Positions 22,541-31,147 of a stretch of DNA of 64,000 bases are shown piece by piece. The stretch covers positions 248,001-312,000 of the forward strand of contig JAOSKN010000002.1 of assembly GCA_027493525.1 (NCBI GenBank), given 5' to 3'. Positions within the stretch are counted from its first letter, which is position 1; every line of letters starts with the position of its first letter. The notes under the pieces were generated by a model. That model was not told the DNA's origin and did no database searches. It was given only the letters and a program-made list of their open reading frames with translations. The DNA is from Planctomycetota bacterium (GTDB lineage Bacteria > Planctomycetota > SZUA-567 > H5-PLA8). The position numbers and the translations under genes are program-made.

Positions 22541-24265
22541 GTATTTGGTGGGAAGTAGCAGCGGCAGCTCTTTGCTCACGCTTGAGTATTGCACCGTCAA
22601 GTTTGGAGGATCCGTAACCAACGATTACGAAATGAACCGGTATTCGTCCGTGGGCGGAACGGGCCAGGTCCACGATGACAACGGGAACCTGACCGACGAC
22701 GGGACGAACCTGTACGCCTACGATTTCTACAATCGCCTGGTGAAGGTGACGCGAAAGGGGGACTCGGCGGTGCTCGCGGTCTACGTGTACGACCCTCATG
22801 GTCGCCGCGTGCGCCGGACGGTTACGAACAGCGGCGCGCTTAATGGCGTGACGCATTACGTTTACGACGGGCCGATGGTCATCGAGGAGCACGCGGTCAC
22901 CGACCCAGGCGCGGAGGAGACCCTTACTCAAATCGCCCGCTACATCAACGGCCGCGGGATCGACGAACGGATCGTGATGGAACGGCAGGACGTCGCGGAC
23001 GTGGACGACGACGCGAACACCACGGAGCTGCAGCGCTTTTACTACCACACCGATGTCTTGAATTCCGTTCGTGCGGTCACCTGGTGGGACGGCACGACCG
23101 AGCACCTGGTCGAACGCGTCGAGTACGACATCTACGGCAAGCAGACGATCGTGAATTGGGGCGCGGACCGTACCTTTGGCACGGGGGACGACGCGACGTC
23201 GAGCACGTCGCTGGTGGGCAATCCGTACCTCTTTACCGGCCGGGAATTCGACCCGGAATCGGGCCTCTACAATTACCGGCTGCGCTACTACCAGCCGGCC
23301 ACCGGCCGCTTCATCTCGCAGGACCCCGCCGGGTACATCGACGGGGCGAACATGTACGACTACGTCGGGGGAATCCGGTCGGGTATACGGACCCTTGGGG
23401 GTTGAGTTGGTGGGATGTGGTAATGGACGGGAAGCGCTTACTGAAAGTAATTCAAAAGGTCAAGGTTGTTGGTGGAAGATTACCCAAAAATTGGCGTTAT
23501 GCAGGAATGAGCTATGTCTTTGACATGTCCACCAAGCCTAAAAAGCAGTGCGCTAAATTGTGGAATCGATTGAAAAACAAATATCCCAATGGAGTACGGT
23601 TTACCGAAGCGGGCTTCCCAGATTTTTCTCCATATAAGCATAAGAAGGTCAGAGAAATCAAGTTCAAGGCTGGCGAATTGACAGGATACTATCATGACGA
23701 TAAGAACATGGCAGAAGCCATATTACGTAAGGAAGGTAAACCGACGGAAATGATTTCCGACTATGACGACTACGTTTGGCATCACCATGAAGATGGCCAG
23801 ACCCTTATACTGGTGCCGAAGGAATTGCATAATAATATTGCTCACACAGGTGGGGCCGCTATAATTCGAGCCGAGAGAGATGCCCAGGCAGCGGGAGCTA
23901 TGGCAGTTGTGGGTGTTAGCTGCAAGAGTGTTATAAAGGAGTTGGTGGCTCCCCACTCTTCTGAAGTATCAGATCGCATGGATAACGGGGAAGAAGTATC
24001 GGAGGACGAAGTTGTACGGGCCGCGCTGCTGGATGCTCAAGAAAACTTCGAGCCCGTACCGACTGAATGGCTGCACGACACAGGCAAGCAAGTTATAAAG
24101 TCTGGTGTGAAAGAGGCTGGTGAAGTTCTTAAAACCACGGAAGTTGGCTCGGCGGCGGAGGGTGTTGTTGATACAGTTGAGGAAGGGACAAAGGGATGGG
24201 TAGATGCCGTTATAGATCCCCATTCAAATCTTCGGATGCAGCGTGAAATGCTTAAAAAGGAGTAA
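22541..24265 (+). pseudogene. RHS-repeat polymorphic toxin, 5'-truncated and frameshifted, with WHH nuclease tip
   Basis: Sequence from about 22545 encodes YD/RHS repeats (YDFYNRLVKVTR, YVYDPHGRRVRRT, FYYHTDVLNSVRAVT). It then has the RHS core end (NPYLFTGREFDPESGLYNYR, then LRYYQPATGRFISQDPAGYI). The frame breaks at the five-G run 23367-23371; with six G it continues YVGGNPVGYTDPWGLSWWD into the frame that ends at 24265. The variable tip (about 290 residues) contains VWHHHEDGQTLILVP and HNNIAHTGG, the WHH pattern of HNH/ENDO VII-superfamily toxins, so a DNase is likely. The 5' half, export signal and most repeats are missing, replaced by the gspE remnant. Confidence 0.8.
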
Positions 24266-24301
24266 CGCTCCTTGAGAGTCTAGTGGGTGCGAGGATCGGA
24301 G

Positions 24302-25306
24302 ATGTCGACAATCGGCCAAGCGGTGGTCTTAGGCATATGCTTTCTTGCCGTCGTTCCATGTGCAGGTGAGGAAATGGCCGTGAAGCCGAAGATCACGAAG
24401 TCGGGAAAACCCATCGACGAGCACGAGCTTGTCGCCTTTGAAAAGCGGCTCGGAGTGGAGTTGCCTCAGGGCTATAGAAAATTCCTGTTGAAGCACAACG
24501 GTGGCTGTCCCAAACCAAGCAAGTTCGACTATTTGGACCATGGTAAAAAACGCGCCAGCGATGTGAAATGCTTCATACCGCTGGTTGGAGGCGAGTACAA
24601 CCTGGCTTACTACTTAGATTGGAGAGCAGGTCGTCTTCCCGAAGACTACCTTCCCATTGGGGAGGATTACTTTGGGAATCTGGTGTGCCTTGGTCTGTCG
24701 GGTAAGGAGCGAGGAAAGCTATATTTTTGGGACCATGATCAGGAAGAGGATCCTGATGATGGTGGAGACCCGAGCGCCAACCTCTTTCCGATTCCTGCTC
24801 GGGACTTTGATGAGTTTGTAGGTTCGCTTCAGGAATTTAAGGAGAAGCTTGATCCCTTAGAAATCTTTATAAGAGATTGTACAGTTCAAGATCTCCTTGG
24901 GAGATTGGATAAGGATCTTCAGGTAAATTCAGAGACCTCTTTGGGATTTAGTCTTGCGAAGATTGCAATGTATTTTAACCGGAAGGATCTCTTAAAAGTC
25001 TTGCTAGAGAAGGGTGCTTCGCGCCAAGATTTACTTCATATAGCTGCGAATGGAGGCAAAATTGATGTTATGCAAATGTTATTGGATGCAGGTGAAAGTG
25101 TAGATGCGCTGTCGAGTTGGAATCCCATGCAATCACCTTTGCATTGTGCCGTTTTGATGCGGCGCGAGAGTGCCGTGGAGTTTCTACTGAAGAAGGGTGC
25201 GAACCCAAACCTGAAGCCTAGTTATGGGGAGACCATTCTTGAGTCGGCGCTTAGTGAGGGTGATAAGGATATAATTGAACTCCTGAGAAAGTCAGGTGCA
25301 AAGTAG
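24302..25306 (+). CDS. SUKH (SMI1/KNR4)-ankyrin immunity candidate
   Basis: A 334-residue protein directly downstream of the RHS toxin tip, where immunity genes lie. Residues 30-165 are a SMI1/KNR4 (SUKH) domain (ELVAFEKRLGVELPQGYRKF, LLKHNGG, then YLPIGEDYFGN and GKLYFWDHDQE). Residues 200-330 hold three to four ankyrin-like units (LLHIAANGGKIDVMQMLLDA, SPLHCAVLMRRESAVEFLLK, KGANPNLK). From 24302 the N-terminus is a plausible signal peptide (AVVLGICFLAVVPCAGEE). An internal ATG at 24374 would give a cytoplasmic form, which is the usual place for immunity to a nuclease. The GC content is low compared with the chromosome, indicating transfer with the toxin tip. Confidence 0.8.
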   Translation: MSTIGQAVVLGICFLAVVPCAGEEMAVKPKITKSGKPIDEHELVAFEKRLGVELPQGYRKFLLKHNGGCPKPSKFDYLDHGKKRASDVKCFIPLVGGEYNLAYYLDWRAGRLPEDYLPIGEDYFGNLVCLGLSGKERGKLYFWDHDQEEDPDDGGDPSANLFPIPARDFDEFVGSLQEFKEKLDPLEIFIRDCTVQDLLGRLDKDLQVNSETSLGFSLAKIAMYFNRKDLLKVLLEKGASRQDLLHIAANGGKIDVMQMLLDAGESVDALSSWNPMQSPLHCAVLMRRESAVEFLLKKGANPNLKPSYGETILESALSEGDKDIIELLRKSGAK

Positions 25307-25346
25307 CCGTGTGTGCGTGTCAAAAGGGGCCAGTGTGGGGGCCCGG

Positions 25347-25610
25347 GAGACCGTGAAGGACGAAAGGGGATCTGATCCGTGAAACGTGTGCAACAGGTGA
25401 AATAATCTCGACTGCACTTCTCGCTCGTGGATGTGTCAGCGCTTTTTGTTTTCAAAGAGCCACCTCAAATGGAGAGTTTGTAGGCTCAAGAGACTGTGAA
25501 GGATAGAAAGGAGCCGAAAGCGTGAAAGAAGTGCAACGAACGAAACGCCTACGGTTGCACTTCTCGCGCGCGGATATGGCGAACGATTTTCGTTTTTGCC
25601 AAAGAGCCAC
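25347..25610. repeat. Two tandem ~120-base imperfect repeats, each with a hairpin
   Basis: Unit 1 (25347-25463) and unit 2 (25490-25610) share GAGACyGTGAAGGA near the start, a central GTGCAAC...TGCACTTCTCG, and CAAAGAGCCAC at the end. In unit 2, GAAGTGCAAC and GTTGCACTTC form a perfect ten-base stem around an 18-base loop; unit 1 keeps a weaker version. This fills the 344-base gap between the immunity candidate and a transposase. No coding sequence is supported. A structured RNA, a transposon end or a recombination site are all possible. Confidence 0.6.
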
Positions 25611-25650
25611 GACACGCGCAAAGACCACGCGATGCGCTTAACGGAGCGCA

Positions 25651-26880
25651 TTACGCTAAGGTCGGTTGGATCAGATGGGGATCTCCGCCGTAATGGACGC
25701 GCCGCACGGAGACGGCCGGCTGTTCTTCGCGCGCCAGAATCGGCACGGCGTGCGGCTTCTTAGCCCCAACGAACATTTCATCCGGTGTACGACCGCCCAG
25801 CACGAACATCGGCCGCTCCGTGTTGTACCAAGCTCGAAACACGTCGAGCTTGCGCTGGATGCCGGTACGCGTTCGCGGCAGGAGCGTCCAGCGCCGCCAG
25901 CCCTTGAGCGTGCGGAAGAAGCGTTCAACCTTCCCATTGAAGCGCTTGGCATCCTTGCCCTTAATGAGTTCGATGTCCTTCAAGCCGCGCCTGAACCGGT
26001 GTCGGAATTGAGGCCCGCCGTCCGTGATCAGGAATCTAGGACGACCGAACTCCTTCGCGCACGAGCGGACCAGCTTCAGCATGTCGGCGGTCGTGGGGGT
26101 GTCGCGGTAGATGCGCAGCGCCAGGAGCTTGCGCGAAAAGCCGTCTTCGAGCGCGGCGACGTAGTAGCGAAAGAGCGGCAGCCACGGCGCGGGCAGTTCG
26201 AAGGTGGTCAGGTCGAGATGCCAGACGCGGTTGGGTTCGCGCGGGCGCAGGAGGTCGTGAGCCCTGACCTTTGGGCCTGGCTTGACCTCCACGGCGGCCG
26301 GCCCCACTGGCCCCTTGGGTTTGTGCTCCCGCAGAATGCGCTGGACCGAGGCCCGGCTGATCTGGATGCCGGCGCGTACCAGTTGCATGGCGATGCTGCG
26401 CGTGCCGAACTCCGCCTCGACGCACAGGCTGCGGATTTCGTGGACCAACCAGCGCGCGGCGTCACCGAGTTTGTTGAAGGGCGCGCGGCCCAGGAGCCGC
26501 TCAGGATGGCCGGAGTCGACGGCGCGCTTCCAGGCCCGAATCGTATGGGGATAAAGGACGAAGCGCTGCGAGGCCTCCTTGACCGAAAGCCCTGCCAGCC
26601 GCATGAACTGCAGGATGGCGAAGCGGTCCTCGGGAGCGTAGTTCGGCCTCGCATGAGGGTTCATCCCTTCGATGCGGTGCCGCAGGATCTCGATCTCGCG
26701 ATCGGCCATGCGCGCCTTCCAGACGGCCTCGTCCCGGTCCGCCAACGTGTTCAGGTCAGGACAAGGTCGATCGGAAATCCGTTCGCGAGCGGCTTGGTAG
26801 ACGGCCGAGAAGGCGCCGATGGTTTCGAGGATGATCCGGAGGGCGGACCTGGGCGCGGAAGCAGGGATTCGGGCGGGCAT
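25651..26880 (-). CDS. DDE integrase-core (rve) transposase
   Basis: A 409-residue transposase. An N-terminal helical segment (residues 1-85) is followed by a helix-turn-helix region (GLSVKEASQRFVLYPHTIRA) and a second HTH (IQISRASVQRILREHKPKGP). The rve/RNase H-like catalytic core has Asp in VWHLDLTTFEL, Asp in FLITDGGPQF and Glu in NGKVERFFRTLKG, the DDE triad. The tail RRVHYGGDPHLIQPTLA is intact. The architecture recalls IS481/IS3-like elements encoded by one frame. Terminal inverted repeats and target duplications were looked for and not recognised, so element ends are undefined. Confidence 0.85.
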   Translation of the reverse strand: MPARIPASAPRSALRIILETIGAFSAVYQAARERISDRPCPDLNTLADRDEAVWKARMADREIEILRHRIEGMNPHARPNYAPEDRFAILQFMRLAGLSVKEASQRFVLYPHTIRAWKRAVDSGHPERLLGRAPFNKLGDAARWLVHEIRSLCVEAEFGTRSIAMQLVRAGIQISRASVQRILREHKPKGPVGPAAVEVKPGPKVRAHDLLRPREPNRVWHLDLTTFELPAPWLPLFRYYVAALEDGFSRKLLALRIYRDTPTTADMLKLVRSCAKEFGRPRFLITDGGPQFRHRFRRGLKDIELIKGKDAKRFNGKVERFFRTLKGWRRWTLLPRTRTGIQRKLDVFRAWYNTERPMFVLGGRTPDEMFVGAKKPHAVPILAREEQPAVSVRRVHYGGDPHLIQPTLA

Positions 26881-27000
26881 GGGACTCTCCTTTAAGTAGG
26901 CTGAGCACCGCAGGAGAGGATAATTGCCCAGAATCCTGGTGTTCTATTGGTGTTCGCTCGAAATTAAGTTGATGAGGGAAGGGGACTTACAAGAAACGGC

Positions 27001-27051
27001 GTTGGCTTCCCAAGCCGAAGGTCGTGGGTTCGAGCCCCATCGCCCGCTCCA
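27001..27051 (+). tRNA. 3' fragment of tRNA-Gly(CCC), attachment-site remnant
   Basis: The anticodon arm TTGGC-TTCCCAA-GCCGA (anticodon CCC), variable loop, T-arm GTGGG-TTCGAGC-CCCAT and acceptor 3' strand CGCCCGC-TCCA with encoded CCA end are all readable. The 5' acceptor strand GCGGGCG and the D-arm are absent from the preceding 120 bases. A 3' tRNA piece is what a tRNA-targeting integrase leaves at the far end of an island. It is not a functional tRNA. Confidence 0.75.
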
Positions 27052-27164
27052 ACTTGCCTTTTATGCCGTTCGTTGCAGATTTCCGAAATCCGCCGCATCC
27101 CCTACCGGATCTTGAAGCTATTGATTCTTGAATGCACAAAGCCAGTTCTGTCTAGAGGCTGAGT

Positions 27165-28163
27165 TTGGCATGCTTGAAGAATGAGCGTTAGAGGCCCTGC
27201 TGGGTTTGGGTTCGTTTGAGTGACCGCCGTAGGGCGCGGTTGCGATGGTGGACATTCTCGGGAATGAAGTTGGCCAGATTGGTGTACTTCGCCCTGTTTC
27301 AGACCTGCTCGTCAGGGTTCAGGTCCGGGGCGTAGGCCGGCAACCATTCGACGTGAAGGCGCTTAGGAAGCGAGTTAGCAGCCGGCGCGCCGCAGCACGA
27401 TGAACGCTGTAACGGTCCTGCACGAGGAGGAGTCCACGAGAAAAACGCTGGAGCAGTCGAACGACGAATCGTTCGAAGTCTGGAGCACGGATGTTGTGCG
27501 CATGAAGCTCGAAATACAGGCCCAGCCGTCGCCGCTGGGGCGAGACCGTCACGGCCGAAACCGCCGAGAGCCGCTCTCGGCGGTCCCACGCGCAATAGAC
27601 GGGGGTCTGTCCACGTAGCGCCCACGTTTGCCGGCAGACCGGCGCAACATGAAACCGCTCTCGTCGGCAAAGTCGATGTGCCGCCCGGTCCTACGCGCGT
27701 TTCTTTAGGCGCGGCCAATCGCGGGAACGCCAGTGGGCGACGGCGTTCTCGTCGCGTTCCCTCGCGCGGCGCTCGGGCTTCTGGCAACTCCACCCCATGC
27801 GCTTCAACATATGCCAGACCCCGAAAGGATCGTACGAGACGTCGAAAGTCCGCTGGATCAATTCGACCACTCGGGGCAAGGTCCACAGTTCGGTGGCAAT
27901 CCGTGCGTCCGTGGTCCCTGCAAGAGCATGCGCTCAAGTCGCTTCACGTGCGTTGGGGTCAGCTTGGGGGGACCGCCCGGGCGAGGGATGGCGTGCAGGC
28001 CTTTGGCCCCATGGCTCCGGAAACGCTTCCACCACTTGCACACGGTGCTCGGGTCATGGCCGACCTTACGAGCCACATCTGTTGGTGTGGTTCCGGCCTT
28101 CAGCAATTCGAGCGCTTGGAACCGACAGCGTTCAAGCACCTGGGCAGATCCTGGAGTTCTCAT
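27165..28163 (-). pseudogene. Decayed IS630-family transposase
   Basis: Pieces of one IS630 transposase are readable in order on the minus strand but in different frames: the HTH part (ALELLKAGTTPTDVARKVGH, then DPSTVCKWWKRFRSHGAKGL), a middle piece (VVELIQRTFDVSYDPFGVWH), a core piece (LYFELHAHNIRAPDFERFVV, then LVQDRYSVHRAAARRLL) and the end LPAYAPDLNPDEQV. There the expected Trp is a TGA, followed by NRAKYTNLANFIPENV. Several frameshifts and a nonsense codon make it a relic. The stop at Trp and at least three shifts cannot all be sequencing error. Confidence 0.8.
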
Positions 28164-28214
28164 GCTCCGAGGTTTTGGCTTCAGGAATGCGTTGGCTTTG
28201 GTGTTTCAAGGGTC

Positions 28215-29687
28215 GTAACCGTTCAGTTCCCTACCGCTGCAAGGAATGCCGGAGCCTTTGCGCCGGTGCGGTGAGCAGCCAAGGCCCTGCGCAGATAGTC
28301 AAGGATGGGACGCTTTTGCAAACGCAAGGTCTGCACGGTGGTCAAGATCCGTTCGGTGAAACGGCAGCCTGCGGTACTGTGATTGCCGAAGCTCCCTTTG
28401 CGCCACAGCACCGCCGGACGCAACATCCGTTCGGCGTGGTTGTTGGTCGGTTCGATGCCTTCGACGGCCGCGAAGGTCCACAGCGCGTCGTAGACTTTCA
28501 GCACGCGTCTGCAAAAGCGCTTGGTTTTGGGGTCCGCGCCCCTGCTTCCGAGCCGGAGCGTTCTCTGGAAACGCAGGCGTATCGGTTGCAACCGCACGTG
28601 TAGCGCGGCACGGTCGCAACGCCGGTCTTTGAAATCCTTCCAGGCCGCAAAGACCGCTCGGGCGGTCTTGCGGCCCGCTCGGCCGAGCGGTTGTGTCGCG
28701 GATCCCAGGTCGATCAACTTCTGAAAATCGCGCTTGAGGTGCGCCCAGCAAATTTGCCGCTGCCGCGGCGGCAGGTGCGCGTAGGCGCCCCAGCGGTCGG
28801 AGCCGAGGATGCCGCAACACGCCCCCAGCAACGCCTTCAGGCCGTCCTTACCCCGGTGGGCGTGAATTTGAAAGGCTGCGACGCTCCGCGTGGCTGCCAC
28901 CCACAGCCAACACAGCTTGCCACCCTTCGCCCAGCCGGTTTCATCCACGTTTTTGAAAGCCGCCCCACGCACGGCCGCCAGCGCCTGCGCGTGAGGCCCT
29001 TCCAGCGCGCCGCTCATCTCGTGTTCGAGCTTGATCACCGTGCCCAGGGATAGCGGGACCCCAAAGACGGTCTCGGCGAGTTCCTGGACGTTGCGCTTGC
29101 TGGCGTGGCCACGCCCACTCAGATACGACAACGCCGCCGCCAGGTTGGGACCCAGCGCATGGGCTTGAATCTCCGGCGGAATCTCCGCGCGGGTGCGGCA
29201 GCCGCAGCACGGACAGGTGCGTGCGTGCCCCTGGTATTCGGTGATTTCGGCCGGCTGCGGCGGCAACTCCGCGACTTGATGCCAAGTCGGAGGCGGATCG
29301 TGTGGCCCTGGCCGCTTAGACAAGGGGGCTTGGCATTCCGCACATACGTGCGGCACGTAATGGACCACGTGCGTGACCCGTTCGGGCGGCAAACGTACAC
29401 GGTGATGGCCCGGATGTCCGGGTTGTCCGCCGGGTTTGCGGCCGCTCGGCTTCTTGGCGGCTGGAGGCTTCTGCCAGGGCGCATCGGACGACGGTGGTTT
29501 GGAAGAGTTAGAGGAATTCTGGTTCAAGCGCTCGGAAAGCCGCTCCAGCTTGGCTTCCAATTCTTCGATCCGCGCCAGGAGCACCGCGCAATTCGGACAA
29601 GCCGGGTTGGGTTTAAGCTCGCGCACACATACAGTATCGGATGGCGTGACGTAAAAAATGAGCCTTCATAGGGGACTGAACGGTTAC
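28215..29687 (-). mobile_element. Complete IS66-family insertion sequence with 8-bp target duplication
   Basis: Left end GTAACCGTTCAGTTCCCTA (from 28215) and right end, read inward on the other strand, GTAACCGTTCAGTCCCCTA (to 29687) are 19-base terminal inverted repeats with one mismatch. CAAGGGTC lies immediately outside both ends (28207-28214 and 29688-29695), a perfect eight-base target duplication as IS66 makes. The 1473-bp element carries only tnpC; tnpA and tnpB accessory genes are absent. The intact duplication points to a recent insertion beside the IS630 relic. Confidence 0.92.
28223..29626 (-). CDS. tnpC: IS66 transposase TnpC
   Basis: A 467-residue IS66-family transposase. The N-terminal leucine-rich coiled coil (LLARIEELEAKLERLSERLN) is followed by the linker NQNSSNSSKPPSSDAPW. 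A zinc-finger-like segment comes next (CAECQAPLSK and RTCPCCGCRTRAE). The DDE core has NVDETGW, GSDRWGAYAH and the Glu of TNNHAERMLRPAVLWRKGSF. The C-terminus (RILTTVQTLRLQKRPILDYL) is intact. The whole frame is uninterrupted and fills the element, so it is likely active. Confidence 0.95.
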   Translation of the reverse strand: MRELKPNPACPNCAVLLARIEELEAKLERLSERLNQNSSNSSKPPSSDAPWQKPPAAKKPSGRKPGGQPGHPGHHRVRLPPERVTHVVHYVPHVCAECQAPLSKRPGPHDPPPTWHQVAELPPQPAEITEYQGHARTCPCCGCRTRAEIPPEIQAHALGPNLAAALSYLSGRGHASKRNVQELAETVFGVPLSLGTVIKLEHEMSGALEGPHAQALAAVRGAAFKNVDETGWAKGGKLCWLWVAATRSVAAFQIHAHRGKDGLKALLGACCGILGSDRWGAYAHLPPRQRQICWAHLKRDFQKLIDLGSATQPLGRAGRKTARAVFAAWKDFKDRRCDRAALHVRLQPIRLRFQRTLRLGSRGADPKTKRFCRRVLKVYDALWTFAAVEGIEPTNNHAERMLRPAVLWRKGSFGNHSTAGCRFTERILTTVQTLRLQKRPILDYLRRALAAHRTGAKAPAFLAAVGN

Positions 29688-29751
29688 CAAGGGTCAATAA
29701 ACTAAGGGCAGGTCATGACCGGATTGAGTGGTTGGCTTTGATGCGCCTTCG

Positions 29752-30954
29752 TTATCGATCGTAGCGGCCGAAACGCTGGATCGTCGCCATGATCAGGCGC
29801 ATGCCGGTGAGGCGTGAGCCGTTGTTGATGGAGCCGGCGGTCGTGAGGACCAGGCCGCGTGAAGCTCGGGCCTGCTCGATGTCCCTGAGGCATTCCAGCA
29901 CGATGGCTTCTTCCCGGTTGCGGCTGAAGGTGAACGGCGCCAGTTGGCCTTGGATCACCGCGCGGGGACAGTGCGCACGAATCTCGGAGACGCTCAGTGT
30001 CGGCCCAAAATTGACACCGCTCAGGTTCAGGCCCATGGGCCCGAAGTAGGGCAACAGGTGCGCCATCGGCGAGTCCGAGTGTTGGTAGCGCCGATCGCCG
30101 GGGTTGGGTGCGTAGCGCTCGAAGATACCCTTCAGGATCGGATACCCAAAAAACTCGTAGAGTTTCGGATTCAGCAGGCAGCAGTTGTCATCGAGGAACG
30201 AGAAGCCGCGCGGCGCCTGGCCGGCCGCGTAGCCGGCTTCCTCGTCCAGCACGCGGGCGATCCCCAGCATGACGTGGAGGATGGCGTCGCGCAGGCGCGC
30301 GGCCAGGTCTGGATTGTCGAGACAGAGAAAGATCAGTTCCTCCGCGCCGTAAATCGAGGTCGCGAAGGTAACTGGGCCGCGTTGGCCTCGGTAGAGCGGC
30401 GGCTTCATGCCGAGCGCGAGCAGGCGCGCCTTTTCCTCGGCCCAATTCGTCGGCAGGATGAAGCTGCGGATATCGCGTGCCATCACCCGATCCAGCAACG
30501 CTTCCAGCTCCGCTTCGTTCTTCGCGACCTGGCGTAGCCAGTACGATTGTCCATGCCACTCGTTGCGAGCCTCGAAGACATCGTGCAATCCTTTCACGGC
30601 GGGATATCGATCCTCGGGCCTCGTCGTCCGGATGGGCACCAGGCTCTTACCCACGATGCGCTCGGCCTTTGCGTTGTACGCGCGAGCGACTTCGTTGGCC
30701 CAAGCCTGATCGTGATGCAGGCGGTAATGGTCCTCGGGGAGGCCCAGCTCGTCGAAGACGCACTCACCGCCCATGCGGATTCCCAGCGCCACCTGGGGTA
30801 TGCCGGCGCCGAAGGGGTCCAGGTGGGCCTGCGCGTCGTCGCGCCAAAACCGATCCACGTCCATCGGAATCAAGCCGTCGTGCGCATGCAGGTCGGCGAC
30901 GAGTTCGCGGGCCGCGGCGGCATGCCCGGTCAGGTCCTGGAGGATGGCGGGCAT
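29752..30954 (-). CDS. URO-D-family methyltransferase-like protein (outlying paralogue)
   Basis: The start at 30954 is set by AAGGAG six bases before the ATG; the frame extends upstream without such a site. The 400-residue product has the URO-D/MtaA-like TIM-barrel pattern: LIPMDVDRFWRDDAQAHLDP, a helix-rich middle, then YQHSDSPMAHLLPYFGPMGL, where H-S-D matches the metal/substrate motif of the array at 44-57 kb. After it come GVNFGPTLSVSEIRAHCPRA and VLTTAGSINNGSRLTG. It is probably a corrinoid-dependent methyltransferase rather than a heme-pathway enzyme. It is the last gene of a minus-strand group behind a sugar-isomerase-like and a GH42-like gene, 193 bases after the latter. Confidence 0.75.
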   Translation of the reverse strand: MPAILQDLTGHAAAARELVADLHAHDGLIPMDVDRFWRDDAQAHLDPFGAGIPQVALGIRMGGECVFDELGLPEDHYRLHHDQAWANEVARAYNAKAERIVGKSLVPIRTTRPEDRYPAVKGLHDVFEARNEWHGQSYWLRQVAKNEAELEALLDRVMARDIRSFILPTNWAEEKARLLALGMKPPLYRGQRGPVTFATSIYGAEELIFLCLDNPDLAARLRDAILHVMLGIARVLDEEAGYAAGQAPRGFSFLDDNCCLLNPKLYEFFGYPILKGIFERYAPNPGDRRYQHSDSPMAHLLPYFGPMGLNLSGVNFGPTLSVSEIRAHCPRAVIQGQLAPFTFSRNREEAIVLECLRDIEQARASRGLVLTTAGSINNGSRLTGMRLIMATIQRFGRYDR

Positions 30955-31147
30955 CGTAAACTCCTTCGCGAAGGCCGTTCGGTCTCTTGTTCCCATCCAT
31001 AGCGTACCCAGCGCCGCCGCGAGATCGTTGGCTGACGATGCAAAGTTGTTGTCCATTCCTGCACGCGGCAACGCCGCGCGAAATCCCGGCAAAGGATGCC
31101 TGGATTGGCCACTATTCAATTGGAGACGGGAAGACGTACCGCACGCA

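Noticed and set aside
25347-25610. CRISPR array
   Set aside because: Only two units of about 120 bases with imperfect identity, no spacer-length intervals and no cas genes.
25666-26895. A 409-codon plus-strand frame opposite the DDE transposase
   Set aside because: The minus-strand frame has the DDE triad and HTH motifs; the plus-strand one has no recognisable fold and mirrors it in length.
27001-27051. Functional tRNA-Gly gene
   Set aside because: The 5' acceptor strand and D-arm are absent, so it cannot fold into a tRNA.
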